DNA of 53,651 nucleotides from IMG/VR virus record IMGVR_UViG_3300050343_000116, positions 1 through 53,651 of that record. One strand, 5' to 3'. The translations under genes and the position numbers were made by a program. Under the pieces are notes generated by a model. It saw only the letters and a list, made by a program, of their open reading frames with translations, ran no database searches and was not told the origin of the DNA. The first letter of the stretch is position 1. Every line of letters starts with the position of its first letter. Positions 28,177 to 38,450 of the stretch are shown piece by piece. The DNA comes from a virus.

Positions 28177-29863
28177 ATGGCAGTTAATTACGATGGGTTC
28201 GCACAGGGCTTCCAAGGTGGTTTTGGTCTCATGCAAGGCGCAATCAATGATCAGCGCCAAACTGAATTAGAGCAAAGCAGGCTAGATGAGACTAAGCGCC
28301 AGAACAATCTTAGCTATGACCTAAAGCAAAGACAGCTTGGCATTGAACAGCAGCTCGCTGATGTAAGAAAACTGCTTGGAACATCTCAAGCGGCAAACGT
28401 TGACGCGGACACGCTAGAAATTGCAGATAACGCTGCGGCAACCCGGGAGTTACAAGGATCCCAAGCCGATAACCTTGACGGAAGAACGGCCGAGATACCG
28501 GCGGACTCTCTCTCCAAACGAACCTTACAAGGGGCGCAAGCCGATCAGATCGTCGCAGAAACTAAAGAGATCCCAGCGAACGCTAAATCGAAACGAGACT
28601 TACAGGGCTCTCAAGCCGATAACATTGACGCAGATACAGAAGTAACAACAGAAACGGGCGTCGCCGATGCCCAGTCGCAAATTGCCCTCAGAGAATCTCA
28701 AGGGGGAAAACTTGATGCGGACGCTGCATCAGTCACCCAAGCCACTGAGATTGCAGGAAGAATAGATACACAGGTTCAGGGTGCCGAAGCAATGACCCAG
28801 ATGATGGGCATGGCTGAAGACGTTATTAATGGAAACGCAACTCCGGACCAGTTTTCACAGCTTCTTGAACTCAACAAAGACACAATCACAGAAGCTGGTC
28901 TTGTTTTTAATCCGTCGTTTGATATCAGCCTTGAGAGCTTTAAATCAGATTTAGATAACGGGAATTATGAGGGATCTTCCGGCGTTGACCTTCTTAATGC
29001 CGTGGCCAAGTCATCAAATCAATTCAACATCGGCGCAATGGTTGACGAGACGTTTGTGAATGCGCCAGAAGAAATGAGATCCGGGGGTTACAAGGTTGTC
29101 TCCTCTGAGTTTATCGACTTTAGAGAGGTTGAGGGAGGAGTTACAGGGACAGTGTTAAACGTCGTTGAGGATACTCAAGGCAATCAGTTCATGTATACCT
29201 CTCCCAACACGGCGGGCAGAAATACCTCTGACGGAGCCCCTTTAGTACTTGCTGTTGATGATCTTATGGCGGGCTTGGGTGCTGTAACTAAAATGCGAAA
29301 TGATATGGGGGGTATGAAAGCTCAGATGAAAGAAGCGGCCCAGATCGCTAAGTATGGGAAAGGACCGGAAGGTCAAAATAAATTCATGGCTGAAGTGCAA
29401 GACGAAGTTAATCGTTACGATGCAATTGCGACGGCAGACGGTACCCCGCCCTTCTCCCATTCCCAACATGACCATGCAGCAGTTTGTAGACAACCCAACA
29501 ATCATGAATGACTTTATTGAAGTTGAAATCTTATTTGACTACGAGTCTCAGACCTTCGGTAAAGACAACTACATGATGCTTATGGAGGCCACTCGACAAA
29601 CCAAAGAGGCAAAAGAAATTCAGACCGCCTTGGGACAAACGGTGCCTTTAACTCCAAAAGAGCTACAAGAAATACAGGTCATTAGAAGCGACTCCAGACC
29701 CAAAGCAGAAGCTATGCGTCTGCAACGTAAGGTATTAGAAAGAATTGCGAATAGGCGAAGAGAAAACGATATCGATATTGACTCGACCTCGAGAAGAGGA
29801 TCACCAGTTGTAGTCACGCCTAAAGGCGGAATTGTCGCAGCGCCATACGTTTATGGCAACTAG
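28177..29863 (+). CDS. Internal virion protein candidate D (one frameshift)
   Basis: Frame 28177-29511 and the frame ending at 29863 join after removal of one C from the CCCC near 29444, giving a product of about 561 residues (DGTRPSPIPNMTMQQF). An N-terminal helix-rich region contains three degenerate 28-residue repeats around residues 70-160 (phrases LQGSQADNLDGRTAEIPA, LQGAQADQIVAETKEIPA, LQGSQADNIDADTEV). A globular middle follows, and the C-terminus is charged (RRRENDIDIDSTSRRG). Start preceded by GGGGGAAGC. Probably ejected or internal. Confidence 0.65.
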
Positions 29864-29874
29864 GAGCGAAATAA

Positions 29875-32800
29875 ATGCCAAGTTTACAAGAGGCACTAGG
29901 CTATTCTCCAATTTCATCTCGCCGGAAAAGACAATCAGACAAGCGGGATGATTTAAACCCGCTTCAGAACTTCACCGCTGGAGTCTCCGCTGGTATTGAT
30001 CAAACACTGGGGCTGGCTGGTGGCCTTAAAGCTTGGTATGGAGAGACCATTGGTGACGACGATATGGTCACTGAAGGTCTTGCCTACTATCAAGAAAAAA
30101 TGCAGGAGGCATCAGAGAGTCGTGGCGACGTAATGTCCTACGAGGACATTGAAGGCATTGGTGACTTCGCTGACTATGCCGCTTATATGGTTGGAAACCT
30201 TCTTCCAACTATAGGATCTGTTGTCGGAACAGGTGGCCTTGCTGGAGCCGCTGGCCAGATTGGTGGGCGCTCTGCGGTAAATTATCAGGTTAAAAAGAAA
30301 GCAAAAGAAGCTGTAGATAAGAGAGTCAAGAACACCGCTCAAAAGCTCGATAAAGATGCAATGGTTAAAAACTACGCGTCCAATCTAAAAGGTAGGTCGG
30401 CAGTCAAAGGACTGTCAGACAAAGCCGCCTCTCGTGCTGGCTCTCTTGGTCAGACTATTGGCGGCGTTGGTGGAAGTATTGGTCTGTCGACAGGAGATAC
30501 CTTTGCCGCCATCTATCAAGAGACCGGAGAGCTGCAAGCTGGAACGGCTTTAGGTGCTGGAATTATTTCTGGTAGCTTGGATGCCTTAACAGGAATGAGA
30601 GCCCTGAAGCGTGTTCTTCCGGCTGACAAGTTTAAAAAAGCTCGAGATGAGGTAGGCGAAAAGGTTATTAAGCAGCGCAAGATTGGCCAAAGAATGCTGG
30701 AGGAGGGATTAAAAAGCTCCGGCATCGAAGGTGTTACTGAGGCGATGCAGGAATTTGTTCAGGAAACAGCAGTTAAGTTAGTGGACAATGATTACTCTTC
30801 GCTGTCTGACGCAATGTACGAGGCCGTGGCACAAGAAGGCGCCAAGTCACTATATATAAATTCAGCATTGGCTGGAGCGTTAGGCGGCTTTGTTATTGGT
30901 GGCGCCAGTGGCATTAAGTCAGACCCGGCCCCGACAAAAGTGCAAGAACCTCCATCAGAAGATGGCCCGGAAATAGCTCCGGTATCTGACGAGCCAAGCG
31001 GCCCGATCATTCCGCAAGATCTACAGATCGAGCGCAATCTAAGAGCGCGAGAAGAAGCTCGCAGAATTATGATGGAAGCTCAGCAAGAGTTGGATCTTGG
31101 CGAGCCCGTGGTTGCTAACGAACCACGAGAGACGGTCACGGACTTGATCGGACAAGAAGTAAGTTATGGCGATGCAACTGGAATACTGACTGAAAGAGAT
31201 GAGGGCGTTTTTGTCGTTACTCCAGACGAAGATGTCTTTGTAGAGTCAGGACAAAACAGAGGCCTAGCCGCTGATAGCCTAGGAATAACAAGGTCTAACG
31301 CGCCACAAGATCTTGAGTTTGAGAACGAGGTGGAGTTTGACACTGCCACCTCTGAATTTTTTGTGCGCGGGAAAAAATATCAATACACCAAATCCAACAC
31401 CAACGATCAAGGTGAGGTTATCTCTGTTACTGCTATAGGGGATAACGGTCAAGAGGTTACCTTCCGTAACAGGGAGATCATAGACAGGATCGTTAGGGGT
31501 GTAGAGCAAGGCGAAAGACGGTTCGATTCTGAGCAGATGGTTCTTATGGACGAGCTGCCTATGTCTGTTCAGCGTCAGATAATGACCGATCAGATGGAGG
31601 CTGGTGAAACATCCATGCCGGATCAGCTGACGGAAGCTCAGGCTATGGATATAGCTCAGAGGCTTCCTGATCAGGATCAAGACCAGCTGACCATGGAGAT
31701 CGGTGAAGCAGTCAGAAGATCAGCTACATTCTTCTCAGCGAATGCTGAGTCTGCTCCCGCGGTCCAAGGTATGCAGAGCCGGGTCGACGAGACTTGGAGT
31801 TCAATGGATCGCACTAATGACAACGTCGATTCAAGCGTGGCTATGGAGCGTCATAACCGTTTGGTAGGTTTAAACATACCTATCAAGGGGACCAACGACA
31901 CATACGTTGTTGAGGAAATGAACCCGGAAGTACTTAGTGGAGCTGAGTCAGGCCTCTCATACAGTAGGAATCAGGGCGGCGTTCAGTACGAAGCCCAGCC
32001 TTTAAGCTCGCGAGAAGAGTTAGAGCCATTTAAGTTAGCTCTTATGGACATTGCTAGCTCAGGTTTCCCTCAAAGCATCATTGATTCGATCGCGGGATTT
32101 GGCATTCATAACGATAGCCGGGGGGAAATGCTTGAGGGTGTAGGGGGTTTTCATGACTTTGTACAGCAGTACATTAGCGTTGGGGAAAACACCGCAAAGA
32201 ATCCAAAACTACTCCGCAACACGCTTGCTCATGAGCTTAGTCATCGTCTTGACCGGGCAGAGGGCGTTACTGAAAGAGAAGAGTTTCGCGCCGTTGTTTC
32301 GGAAGGAACAGAAGGCACTACATCAATTGGAAGCATTAAAGCTCCTATCGAAATCGATATGGGCGATGTCTTGTTTGAGATATACGAAGCGTACAGAACT
32401 GACACACCCATAGGTAACTACTTCAATTACCCTTTCGCTTCTCTCTGGTCGGAGTTTGACAAGATTAGTAAGGCGTTTGATGCCGGCGAAATATCAAAGC
32501 CAAAGCGTGACAAGCAACACAGAGCAGTTTTGAAAGAGCTTAAGAGTGAGGCTTTTGCTCAAAGCTCTGCTCTCTACTTTGCTGAGCCTGAAATGCTGGC
32601 CAAACACGCTCCTCAGATGTATCAATTTATGCGAGACTTAACGTCTCCTGCACAGGACGTAGAGAATGAAAGTTCAATTAGAGAAGAAGGCGATCAGCCC
32701 CAATCTGGACAAGTATCTGGAGAAATTCAGCCACCTGCCCCCGTCGCACCTGTTCAGGTCGAAGACGGTTCAGGAGCTGGACGAGATGGCGGAGTTAGCA

Positions 32801-35800
32801 GTGTTCAAGAACAAGCCGATCAAAGAATGGGAGGCGTGGAAGGACAAGACACTGATCAACTTCCTCTAAACCTCAAAGAAGTATCGACCCTATTCCCGAC
32901 CGCTGTCAGTCGAGAGGTAGACCCAGTTGAAAATGTCATCGTTAGCAACTACGAGGGCTACCAAAACAACAGCAAGTTCGAGCAGAACTCTGAGCTGATA
33001 GCGGGCTATAACAACCTGACTAGAAACGAGCGTCGTCGCGCACCTAAAGCGAGGACAGAGTCTCTTATCGGCCATGTCGTTGATAACCTGCTTCACATTT
33101 ACGATCAGGTTCCTCAAGAAATCAGAGACGTTTCAAAGCTTTGGTATGTTGGGGCAAACAAAATAGCCAATCAATTTTCCAACGAGTACGGGATATCCCT
33201 ATCTCAAGCTTCCGGCGTCATAGCCAACCTGTCTCCACAAAAAGACTGGTACATGAATGCAAGTCTGGCCGAACGTGCCATTGACGTTTACACAAACCAT
33301 CGCACAGATCCTTGGACCGACGCGATGCAGGCTAAAGCAGAAAAGCTATTCATGGAAAACAAAGACCTGAGCAAAAGTGCGGTCGAGAAAAACAAGGTGA
33401 TGCTTGAGAACGTAAAGAACAAGAGCCTTCAGCAGTTAATAGATGAAGGAGCCTCTAATCCTGAGCTTGGCATGTGGACTCGAACTTGGGATCAAACCTT
33501 CAACAACAGTAAGTATCGACTGGTTTCTCCTGATGGAACTTTGCTTGGTTTTGTTAAGACCAAAAAAGGTGAAGATGCCTCAATGGCTTGGGGCAGTAAC
33601 ATAGAAATTGGCAAGGCGTTGTCAGTCTTAGTTGATGGTAGCGATGCCAATATTTCTAAATCACTTGGTCAAGCAAACAAGGTACGAAACTTCTACAACA
33701 ATATCTTTGGTCCGATGAGTGACAAGGGCTTTGTAACCATCGACACTCATGCGGTAGCGGCAGGCTTAATGAAGCCTCTTTCAGGAACATCGAAAGAGGT
33801 CAATCACAACTTTGGTACTGGTAAGGGCGTAGGAAACTCCAGCGTTACCGGATATCGTGGAACGTATGCGGTGTTTGAAGAGGCGTATCGTCGTGCCGGA
33901 AGAGAACGCGGTATTCTTCCTCGTGAGATGCAGTCCATAACATGGGAAGCAGTTCGCGGTCTGTTTACAGACACCTACAAAAACAATGCTCAGAACACGC
34001 TTTTCGCAGAAGGCGTGTGGAACCAATACAGTAGTGGTAAACTCACATTAGACGAGGCTAGACAAAAGGTAAGTAATCATGCAGGAGGATTCAACAGACC
34101 CGACTGGTCTGAATCAGGACGCTCTAAAGATGTTCAGCCGGCTGGGACTTCAACCTTCGAGAGAGGCGTATCTGGAACTGATATATCCAGAAAGGAACTT
34201 GAAGACGGACCCACTGACGGGGGAAGAGGAGTCGATGCTCCCACCGATGTTCAGCGAAAACGAGTAGACTCTCGCTTTGAACCGCCACCCCCATCAGATA
34301 ATCAAGATCTAAACAGAGCTATAAGAGAAGAGGACAAGACCCTTCTCGATTCTGTTAAGACTCAGCTCCGTCGTTATTTGCTTCCGCAGGGTCTGCTCCC
34401 TGATTCCGTGTTCAAGCTAAAGATCGAGCGAGACTCAGAGCTGGGCGCCGTTGAAATTGACATCGGTCAGCTTGTTACAGCCTATGATCGAGCGGTTGAG
34501 AAGCATCACACACAGCTTACTGACGAGCAGAAAAAGCTACATCACGAAGCGCTTGGTGAGAAGTTTAGTGAGATTGAATCTTTAGGTCTTGAACCCGAGA
34601 TAAAAGATGCCATCGTCACGATGCGTAGATATATCGATAAGATGTCGGCAGACTACGCAATCGTTGTGGCTAAAGATGCTCAGCGCATTGCTCTTGACGG
34701 AGACCCCGACAAAGCAGAAGCCAAAATAGATCTAATAAATACGCTCGTGGAGAACATAGGAAGCTATGTCCATAGATCATATCGTGCGTTTGATGACCCT
34801 AACTGGCCAAAGAATGTCCCGGATGCCGTCTTGGATCGGGCTAGAAGTTACCTTGAGGAATCAGGGGCGACAAACGTAGAGAACGTAATCAATACCATTC
34901 TTAAGGACGGTACTGCATACGACTCTATGGAGGCTATGATTCGAGAGTCTAATCTAGGCGCAAAAGATCTGTCGATCTTAAAGGCAAGAAAAGACATTGC
35001 TCCACAAATCAGAGAACTATTAGGCGAGTATCAAGAGCCCCGGATTAACTTTGGTAAAACCGTTACCAAGATGTCTCGGCTTCTGTTTAACGACAGATTC
35101 CTGACCAAGGTTATGCAGGACGGTATGGGCGTCTACCTTTTTGAGGCTGATGATGCCCCGCCACAGGCATTCACTACTCTGGCAGCAGAGAGTTCTGACG
35201 CCATGGCTCCGCTAAACGGCCTGAAGACTACGCCTGAGATATCTCAAGCATTCCAAGATGCGCTTGGAAAAGAGCAGATGGCCGACTGGTACCGCATGAT
35301 TGTTCAGGCAAACGGCTTGGTAAAGTACGGCAAGACTGTCTTGTCTCCAACTACCGTTGCAAGAAACTACATGTCCGCATACTTCTTCACGCTGGCTAAC
35401 GGTCACTTCAACATCAGCAAAGCATCAGAGGCTTGGGCTACCAAGCAGGCTTTCTTTACTCGTGAAGGCGATCGAGTCGCTTACATGAGAAGGCTTAAAG
35501 AGCTTGGTGTTGTTTATGACTCTCCGTACACCGGAGAGATGATGAAATTACTTGAGGAATCGCGTCTGGAGTTTACTTACCAGAACCGGTTCGAAGGTAA
35601 TAACATTGCAGACAACACGAAGAAGCTTGCTGATCGGGCGACTAAGTTTTATCAGTACGGCGATGACTTCTGGAAGATCATTGGTTTTGAGAATGAGATC
35701 GACATCCTCATGGAAGCCAAGTCCTTAACTCGAGAAGAGGCTGAGCCACTAGCAGCCGAAAGGATCAGAAACACTTACCCAACCTATTCGATGGTAGGCA

Positions 35801-36921
35801 AAGGCGGACAGTGGCTAAGACGATTCCCTCTTGCTGGTACGTTTGTTTCTTTCCCGGCAGAAATCATTAGAACGTCATTCAACATGCTTCGATACCTTAA
35901 GCAGGATATGAATGACCCAGACATGTCGAGTGTTGTGCCAAAGAGAGTAGCCGGGTTGGCAATGGCCTCTGGTGGAGCGTTCGGATTGTCTGAGTTCTTA
36001 AAGTCATCTCTTGATATCGATGATGACGAAGAGGAAGCAATCAAGCTGTTAGCCCCACCTTGGTCTAAAAACTCAGACCTTGCATACGTTTCACGTAAAG
36101 ACGGGAACATCCAGTACATAGATCTTTCATCTCTTGATCCGTATTCATACTGGAAGCGTCCGATCAACGCCTTACTTCGTGACCAGCCCATGGATGATGC
36201 AATTGTTCAGGCTGCTGCTGAGCTACTGACGCCATTCTTTGGTAAGGATATTGGTGCTGGAGCGGTTGAAGAAGTCTGGTTCAATAAGAAAGAAACCGGC
36301 TCTCAAGTTTATAACCCGACAGAGCCTGCGGTTGACCAGCTTGCAGATATTACAGGTCACTTGTTCAAGCAACTCTCACCGGGCCTAGTTAACAACGCAA
36401 ATAGAATGATGAAAGCTATCGACGATGATGTCAGTGCTACAGGCAGACGTTATAAAGTAGGAGATGAGATTGCAGCTTTGGCTGGATTCCGAGTAAGCAC
36501 CTTAGACCCGAAGGTCTCTTTGTATTACAAGTCCTTTGAGTTTAACGAGAGCAAGCGCAACGCGACCAAGACTCTGACAGACGCATTCCGCAGTGTGAAT
36601 GACGTTTCTAATTCTGATCTTGAGGGTGCCTTCCGAAGCTCTTCTCGGGCAAGACGTAGAGCCTTTGATGACATGATCAAAATGGTTGGTGCTGCCAGAA
36701 GCTCAGGGCTCAATGAGGCAATGATACTTCGAGTTCTTAAGAATGGCGGTGTCAGCACTAAGGACGCAAAAGCTATTGCGAAGGGTGACTTTTCTTCCTA
36801 TCAGATCTCAGACAGCTCTCTAAAGCGTTACATAAGACGCGCCGAGTTCTTAACTGGTGAGGCCAAAGGGTCAGAGTACGAGCGCAGATTTAGGTTCCTA
36901 CAGTCGCTGGAGGAAGAGTAA
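29875..36921 (+). CDS. Giant polyvalent internal virion protein with zincin motif
   Basis: 2,348 residues, uninterrupted. Near residues 100-135 and 325-345 there are Gly/Ala-rich hydrophobic segments (VGNLLPTIGSVVGTGGLAGA; INSALAGALGGFVIGG). At about residue 786 the sequence LAHELSHRLD holds a metallopeptidase HExxH motif. Residues ~1030-1390 form a block with ASGVIANLSPQKDWYMNAS and FVTIDTHAVAAGL, like domains I recall from large phage polyvalent proteins (DUF7178-like). Residues ~1700-2240 carry the helical, membrane-proximal C-terminal section (VARNYMSAYFFTLANGHFN, RRFPLAGTFVSFPAEIIRT). Such proteins are packaged, ejected and act in the host envelope or cytoplasm. The metallopeptidase function is inferred from the motif alone. 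Confidence 0.75.
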   Translation: MPSLQEALGYSPISSRRKRQSDKRDDLNPLQNFTAGVSAGIDQTLGLAGGLKAWYGETIGDDDMVTEGLAYYQEKMQEASESRGDVMSYEDIEGIGDFADYAAYMVGNLLPTIGSVVGTGGLAGAAGQIGGRSAVNYQVKKKAKEAVDKRVKNTAQKLDKDAMVKNYASNLKGRSAVKGLSDKAASRAGSLGQTIGGVGGSIGLSTGDTFAAIYQETGELQAGTALGAGIISGSLDALTGMRALKRVLPADKFKKARDEVGEKVIKQRKIGQRMLEEGLKSSGIEGVTEAMQEFVQETAVKLVDNDYSSLSDAMYEAVAQEGAKSLYINSALAGALGGFVIGGASGIKSDPAPTKVQEPPSEDGPEIAPVSDEPSGPIIPQDLQIERNLRAREEARRIMMEAQQELDLGEPVVANEPRETVTDLIGQEVSYGDATGILTERDEGVFVVTPDEDVFVESGQNRGLAADSLGITRSNAPQDLEFENEVEFDTATSEFFVRGKKYQYTKSNTNDQGEVISVTAIGDNGQEVTFRNREIIDRIVRGVEQGERRFDSEQMVLMDELPMSVQRQIMTDQMEAGETSMPDQLTEAQAMDIAQRLPDQDQDQLTMEIGEAVRRSATFFSANAESAPAVQGMQSRVDETWSSMDRTNDNVDSSVAMERHNRLVGLNIPIKGTNDTYVVEEMNPEVLSGAESGLSYSRNQGGVQYEAQPLSSREELEPFKLALMDIASSGFPQSIIDSIAGFGIHNDSRGEMLEGVGGFHDFVQQYISVGENTAKNPKLLRNTLAHELSHRLDRAEGVTEREEFRAVVSEGTEGTTSIGSIKAPIEIDMGDVLFEIYEAYRTDTPIGNYFNYPFASLWSEFDKISKAFDAGEISKPKRDKQHRAVLKELKSEAFAQSSALYFAEPEMLAKHAPQMYQFMRDLTSPAQDVENESSIREEGDQPQSGQVSGEIQPPAPVAPVQVEDGSGAGRDGGVSSVQEQADQRMGGVEGQDTDQLPLNLKEVSTLFPTAVSREVDPVENVIVSNYEGYQNNSKFEQNSELIAGYNNLTRNERRRAPKARTESLIGHVVDNLLHIYDQVPQEIRDVSKLWYVGANKIANQFSNEYGISLSQASGVIANLSPQKDWYMNASLAERAIDVYTNHRTDPWTDAMQAKAEKLFMENKDLSKSAVEKNKVMLENVKNKSLQQLIDEGASNPELGMWTRTWDQTFNNSKYRLVSPDGTLLGFVKTKKGEDASMAWGSNIEIGKALSVLVDGSDANISKSLGQANKVRNFYNNIFGPMSDKGFVTIDTHAVAAGLMKPLSGTSKEVNHNFGTGKGVGNSSVTGYRGTYAVFEEAYRRAGRERGILPREMQSITWEAVRGLFTDTYKNNAQNTLFAEGVWNQYSSGKLTLDEARQKVSNHAGGFNRPDWSESGRSKDVQPAGTSTFERGVSGTDISRKELEDGPTDGGRGVDAPTDVQRKRVDSRFEPPPPSDNQDLNRAIREEDKTLLDSVKTQLRRYLLPQGLLPDSVFKLKIERDSELGAVEIDIGQLVTAYDRAVEKHHTQLTDEQKKLHHEALGEKFSEIESLGLEPEIKDAIVTMRRYIDKMSADYAIVVAKDAQRIALDGDPDKAEAKIDLINTLVENIGSYVHRSYRAFDDPNWPKNVPDAVLDRARSYLEESGATNVENVINTILKDGTAYDSMEAMIRESNLGAKDLSILKARKDIAPQIRELLGEYQEPRINFGKTVTKMSRLLFNDRFLTKVMQDGMGVYLFEADDAPPQAFTTLAAESSDAMAPLNGLKTTPEISQAFQDALGKEQMADWYRMIVQANGLVKYGKTVLSPTTVARNYMSAYFFTLANGHFNISKASEAWATKQAFFTREGDRVAYMRRLKELGVVYDSPYTGEMMKLLEESRLEFTYQNRFEGNNIADNTKKLADRATKFYQYGDDFWKIIGFENEIDILMEAKSLTREEAEPLAAERIRNTYPTYSMVGKGGQWLRRFPLAGTFVSFPAEIIRTSFNMLRYLKQDMNDPDMSSVVPKRVAGLAMASGGAFGLSEFLKSSLDIDDDEEEAIKLLAPPWSKNSDLAYVSRKDGNIQYIDLSSLDPYSYWKRPINALLRDQPMDDAIVQAAAELLTPFFGKDIGAGAVEEVWFNKKETGSQVYNPTEPAVDQLADITGHLFKQLSPGLVNNANRMMKAIDDDVSATGRRYKVGDEIAALAGFRVSTLDPKVSLYYKSFEFNESKRNATKTLTDAFRSVNDVSNSDLEGAFRSSSRARRRAFDDMIKMVGAARSSGLNEAMILRVLKNGGVSTKDAKAIAKGDFSSYQISDSSLKRYIRRAEFLTGEAKGSEYERRFRFLQSLEEE

Positions 36922-36997
36922 GGTTCAACTCATTAGAGAAATCGTTGCGGCACGAGGCTTCTCTAAGCTATTGATTTATAAGGAAACCCGTAGGTTT

Positions 36998-37045
36998 ACC
37001 TTGCCAAGGTACAGGTCGCCAGTTCGAATCTGGTTTCCCGCTCCA
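36998..37045 (+). other. attP: attP candidate: 3' half of tRNA-Gly(GCC)
   Basis: The bases from ACCTTGCCAAGGT (anticodon stem-loop with GCC) through the T arm (GCCAG TTCGAAT CTGGT) to TTCCCGCTCCA equal the 3' half of a bacterial tRNA-Gly(GCC), including CCA. The 5' half is absent: upstream bases do not form the D arm or acceptor strand. A hairpin AAACC-CGTA-GGTTT lies at 36984-36997. With the integrase 113 nt away, this is the phage attachment core; integration would rebuild an intact host tRNA gene. Confidence 0.9.
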
Positions 37046-37056
37046 TTCACTCTAAG

Positions 37057-37080
37057 CCCCTGATTTATCAGGGGTTTTTT
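37057..37080 (+). terminator. Rho-independent terminator after attP
   Basis: Stem CCCCTGA / TCAGGGG with a TTTA loop, followed by six T. It would stop rightward late transcription from the virion genes before it runs through the attachment site into the antisense of the integrase. After integration it would also lie next to the restored tRNA gene. Confidence 0.85.
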
Positions 37081-37157
37081 GTTTCTGAATGGCTTGAACC
37101 CATCCAGTGTACAGCTTTGGCTTTTTTAGTTTTGAACGACGTACCCAAAATCAAGGT

Positions 37158-38045
37158 TCAGTCCGCTCTCAACTTGCCCTCAATTCGACTTGCAGCGTCC
37201 AACTTATGAAAGTTGTTCATGTGAGTATAGCGCTGTAACGAATTAAGCGAACGCCATCCACCAATCTCCATCAGCTCACGAGTGTCAGTCTGAGCTTGGA
37301 AGTGCCATGTCGCAAACGTGTGTCGCATTGTATGAAAGCTTGTGCCCTTAGGTAGTCCGGCTAAGTCCACAGCCTTCCGCCAAGTCTTATTACAGACCGC
37401 GCTACGACTGAACGGCTTGCCGTTATTCTGAACAAAGACGCCATCAATCTTGCCTCGCAAAAATGGCCTGCGCTTTACCAATTCCTCTTGAGCACGCTCA
37501 CGTCTTTTTAAGATGTCGCGTGCATCACCATTCAGAGGAATGAGTGCCGGCTTACCATTCTTTGTTTCGGTCGACTCAATCGACATGTACCTACCGTCCT
37601 TGCTTATCTGAGACCAGCGTAGTGTCCGTACGTTGTTGTTGCGTTGTCCGCAACTCAAAGCAAACTCCACCATGTCTGCTCTCAGCGGGTCTAGCCATCT
37701 CAGTAAAGATCTAACTTGACCCGGGTCTAAGTGCAACTCTCTCATCGCTTCCGGCAATGTCTCGATTTTTGGCACACCCTCAATGACTTCAAGCTTGTCC
37801 CGTGCGTAGCACAGTGTCAGCCGTAAGTACTTGAGGTACGTGTTCACAGTCGAGTTACTAAGGCCGTGCTCGTAAAGCAGCTCCTCTTGCAGATCGTTAA
37901 TGTCTTTAGCCCGGATAGTAGAAATGTTTCTATTACCCCAGCGCTTGACCATCTGCTTGATCGCTAGTTTTGCCGCACGACTCTTATCATTACCTCTGCG
38001 TGTTTTTATTTTTAAATACCGCTCTGCTACATCTTTGAACTTCAT
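37158..38045 (-). CDS. int: Tyrosine-recombinase integrase
   Basis: 295 residues from the ATG at 38045, chosen because CACGGAG lies 6 nt upstream; a longer frame adds ten residues but has no ribosome site. N-terminal SAM-like core-binding domain (FKDVAERYLKIKTRRG, NDLQEELLYEHGLSNSTVNT). The catalytic domain has Arg in GQRNNNVRTLRW, the HTMRHTFATW box (HxxR), GGW, and the nucleophile Tyr in LQRYTHM. It catalyses site-specific integration and excision at the adjacent tRNA-Gly attP. It is the last gene of the leftward recombination operon, separated from it by a terminator. Confidence 0.95.
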   Translation of the reverse strand: MKFKDVAERYLKIKTRRGNDKSRAAKLAIKQMVKRWGNRNISTIRAKDINDLQEELLYEHGLSNSTVNTYLKYLRLTLCYARDKLEVIEGVPKIETLPEAMRELHLDPGQVRSLLRWLDPLRADMVEFALSCGQRNNNVRTLRWSQISKDGRYMSIESTETKNGKPALIPLNGDARDILKRRERAQEELVKRRPFLRGKIDGVFVQNNGKPFSRSAVCNKTWRKAVDLAGLPKGTSFHTMRHTFATWHFQAQTDTRELMEIGGWRSLNSLQRYTHMNNFHKLDAASRIEGKLRAD

Positions 38046-38092
38046 ATGACTCTCCGTGTGTATGAAGCCCCGCACCGCAGCTATACCTTATC

Positions 38093-38118
38093 AAAAAAAG
38101 GGGGGCGTTTCCGCCCCC
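38093..38118 (-). terminator. Rho-independent terminator upstream of the integrase gene
   Basis: On the leftward strand the 7-bp stem GGGGGCG / CGCCCCC with a GAAA tetraloop is followed by a run of seven or more T. It closes the recombination operon (38211-41588) about 50 nt before the integrase start, so the integrase would need its own promoter or antitermination. Confidence 0.9.
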
Positions 38119-38154
38119 AATCACAAGGAGCCACCTTTCGGGGCGGCACGTTTT

Positions 38155-38214
38155 TTAGTCACTGGTGTGCCAAGCCAGTCAGGAACTCGGGTACCTATCA
38201 GACCCGAGGACTAA
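38155..38214 (-). ncRNA. Candidate three-way-junction RNA element
   Basis: On the leftward strand, TTAGTC (38214-38209) pairs with GACTAA (38160-38155). These enclose two perfect hairpins: CTCGGGT/ACCCGAG with a 9-nt loop and ACTGG/CCAGT with a 9-nt loop, joined by TTCCTG. All three helices are exact. The closing helix includes the stop codon TAG of the gene at 38211-38450. A strong terminator follows about 40 nt downstream. No known family is recognised; it may be a 3' mRNA element, a small RNA or a regulatory switch ahead of int. Confidence 0.45.
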
Positions 38215-38450
38215 TTAACAACCTCGCCTTCTGCCACTTCCTCTGCCTCTTGGGGGAGGGGTTCCGGCAGAAGCTTTTTAGCATCAGCCAAGGTTGCATC
38301 TGCGCCAGCTCGAGCTGCCTCGAGTAGGGGTGCAAGGATTTGTATTGCTTGGTTAGCTTGTTGAACGAGTGCCAGCATCTGGCGTGGTCGCTCTCCAATC
38401 TCTTGAAAGTTGTACGACTTACCGTCGATACTAATTGTTTGATCACTCAT
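38211..38450 (-). CDS. Small DUF6447-like protein
   Basis: 79 residues. N-terminal TISIDGKSYNFQEIGE and following helix PRQMLALVQQANQAIQIL, with an acidic C-terminus. The opening TISIDGK-Y and the helical continuation recall DUF6447 proteins. Translationally coupled to the gene above it (ATGA overlap). Function unknown. Confidence 0.6.
   Translation of the reverse strand: MSDQTISIDGKSYNFQEIGERPRQMLALVQQANQAIQILAPLLEAARAGADATLADAKKLLPEPLPQEAEEVAEGEVVN

Noticed and set aside
36922-37045. A complete phage tRNA gene
   Set aside because: Only the anticodon arm, T arm and 3' acceptor strand are present. No D arm or matching 5' acceptor strand is found upstream.
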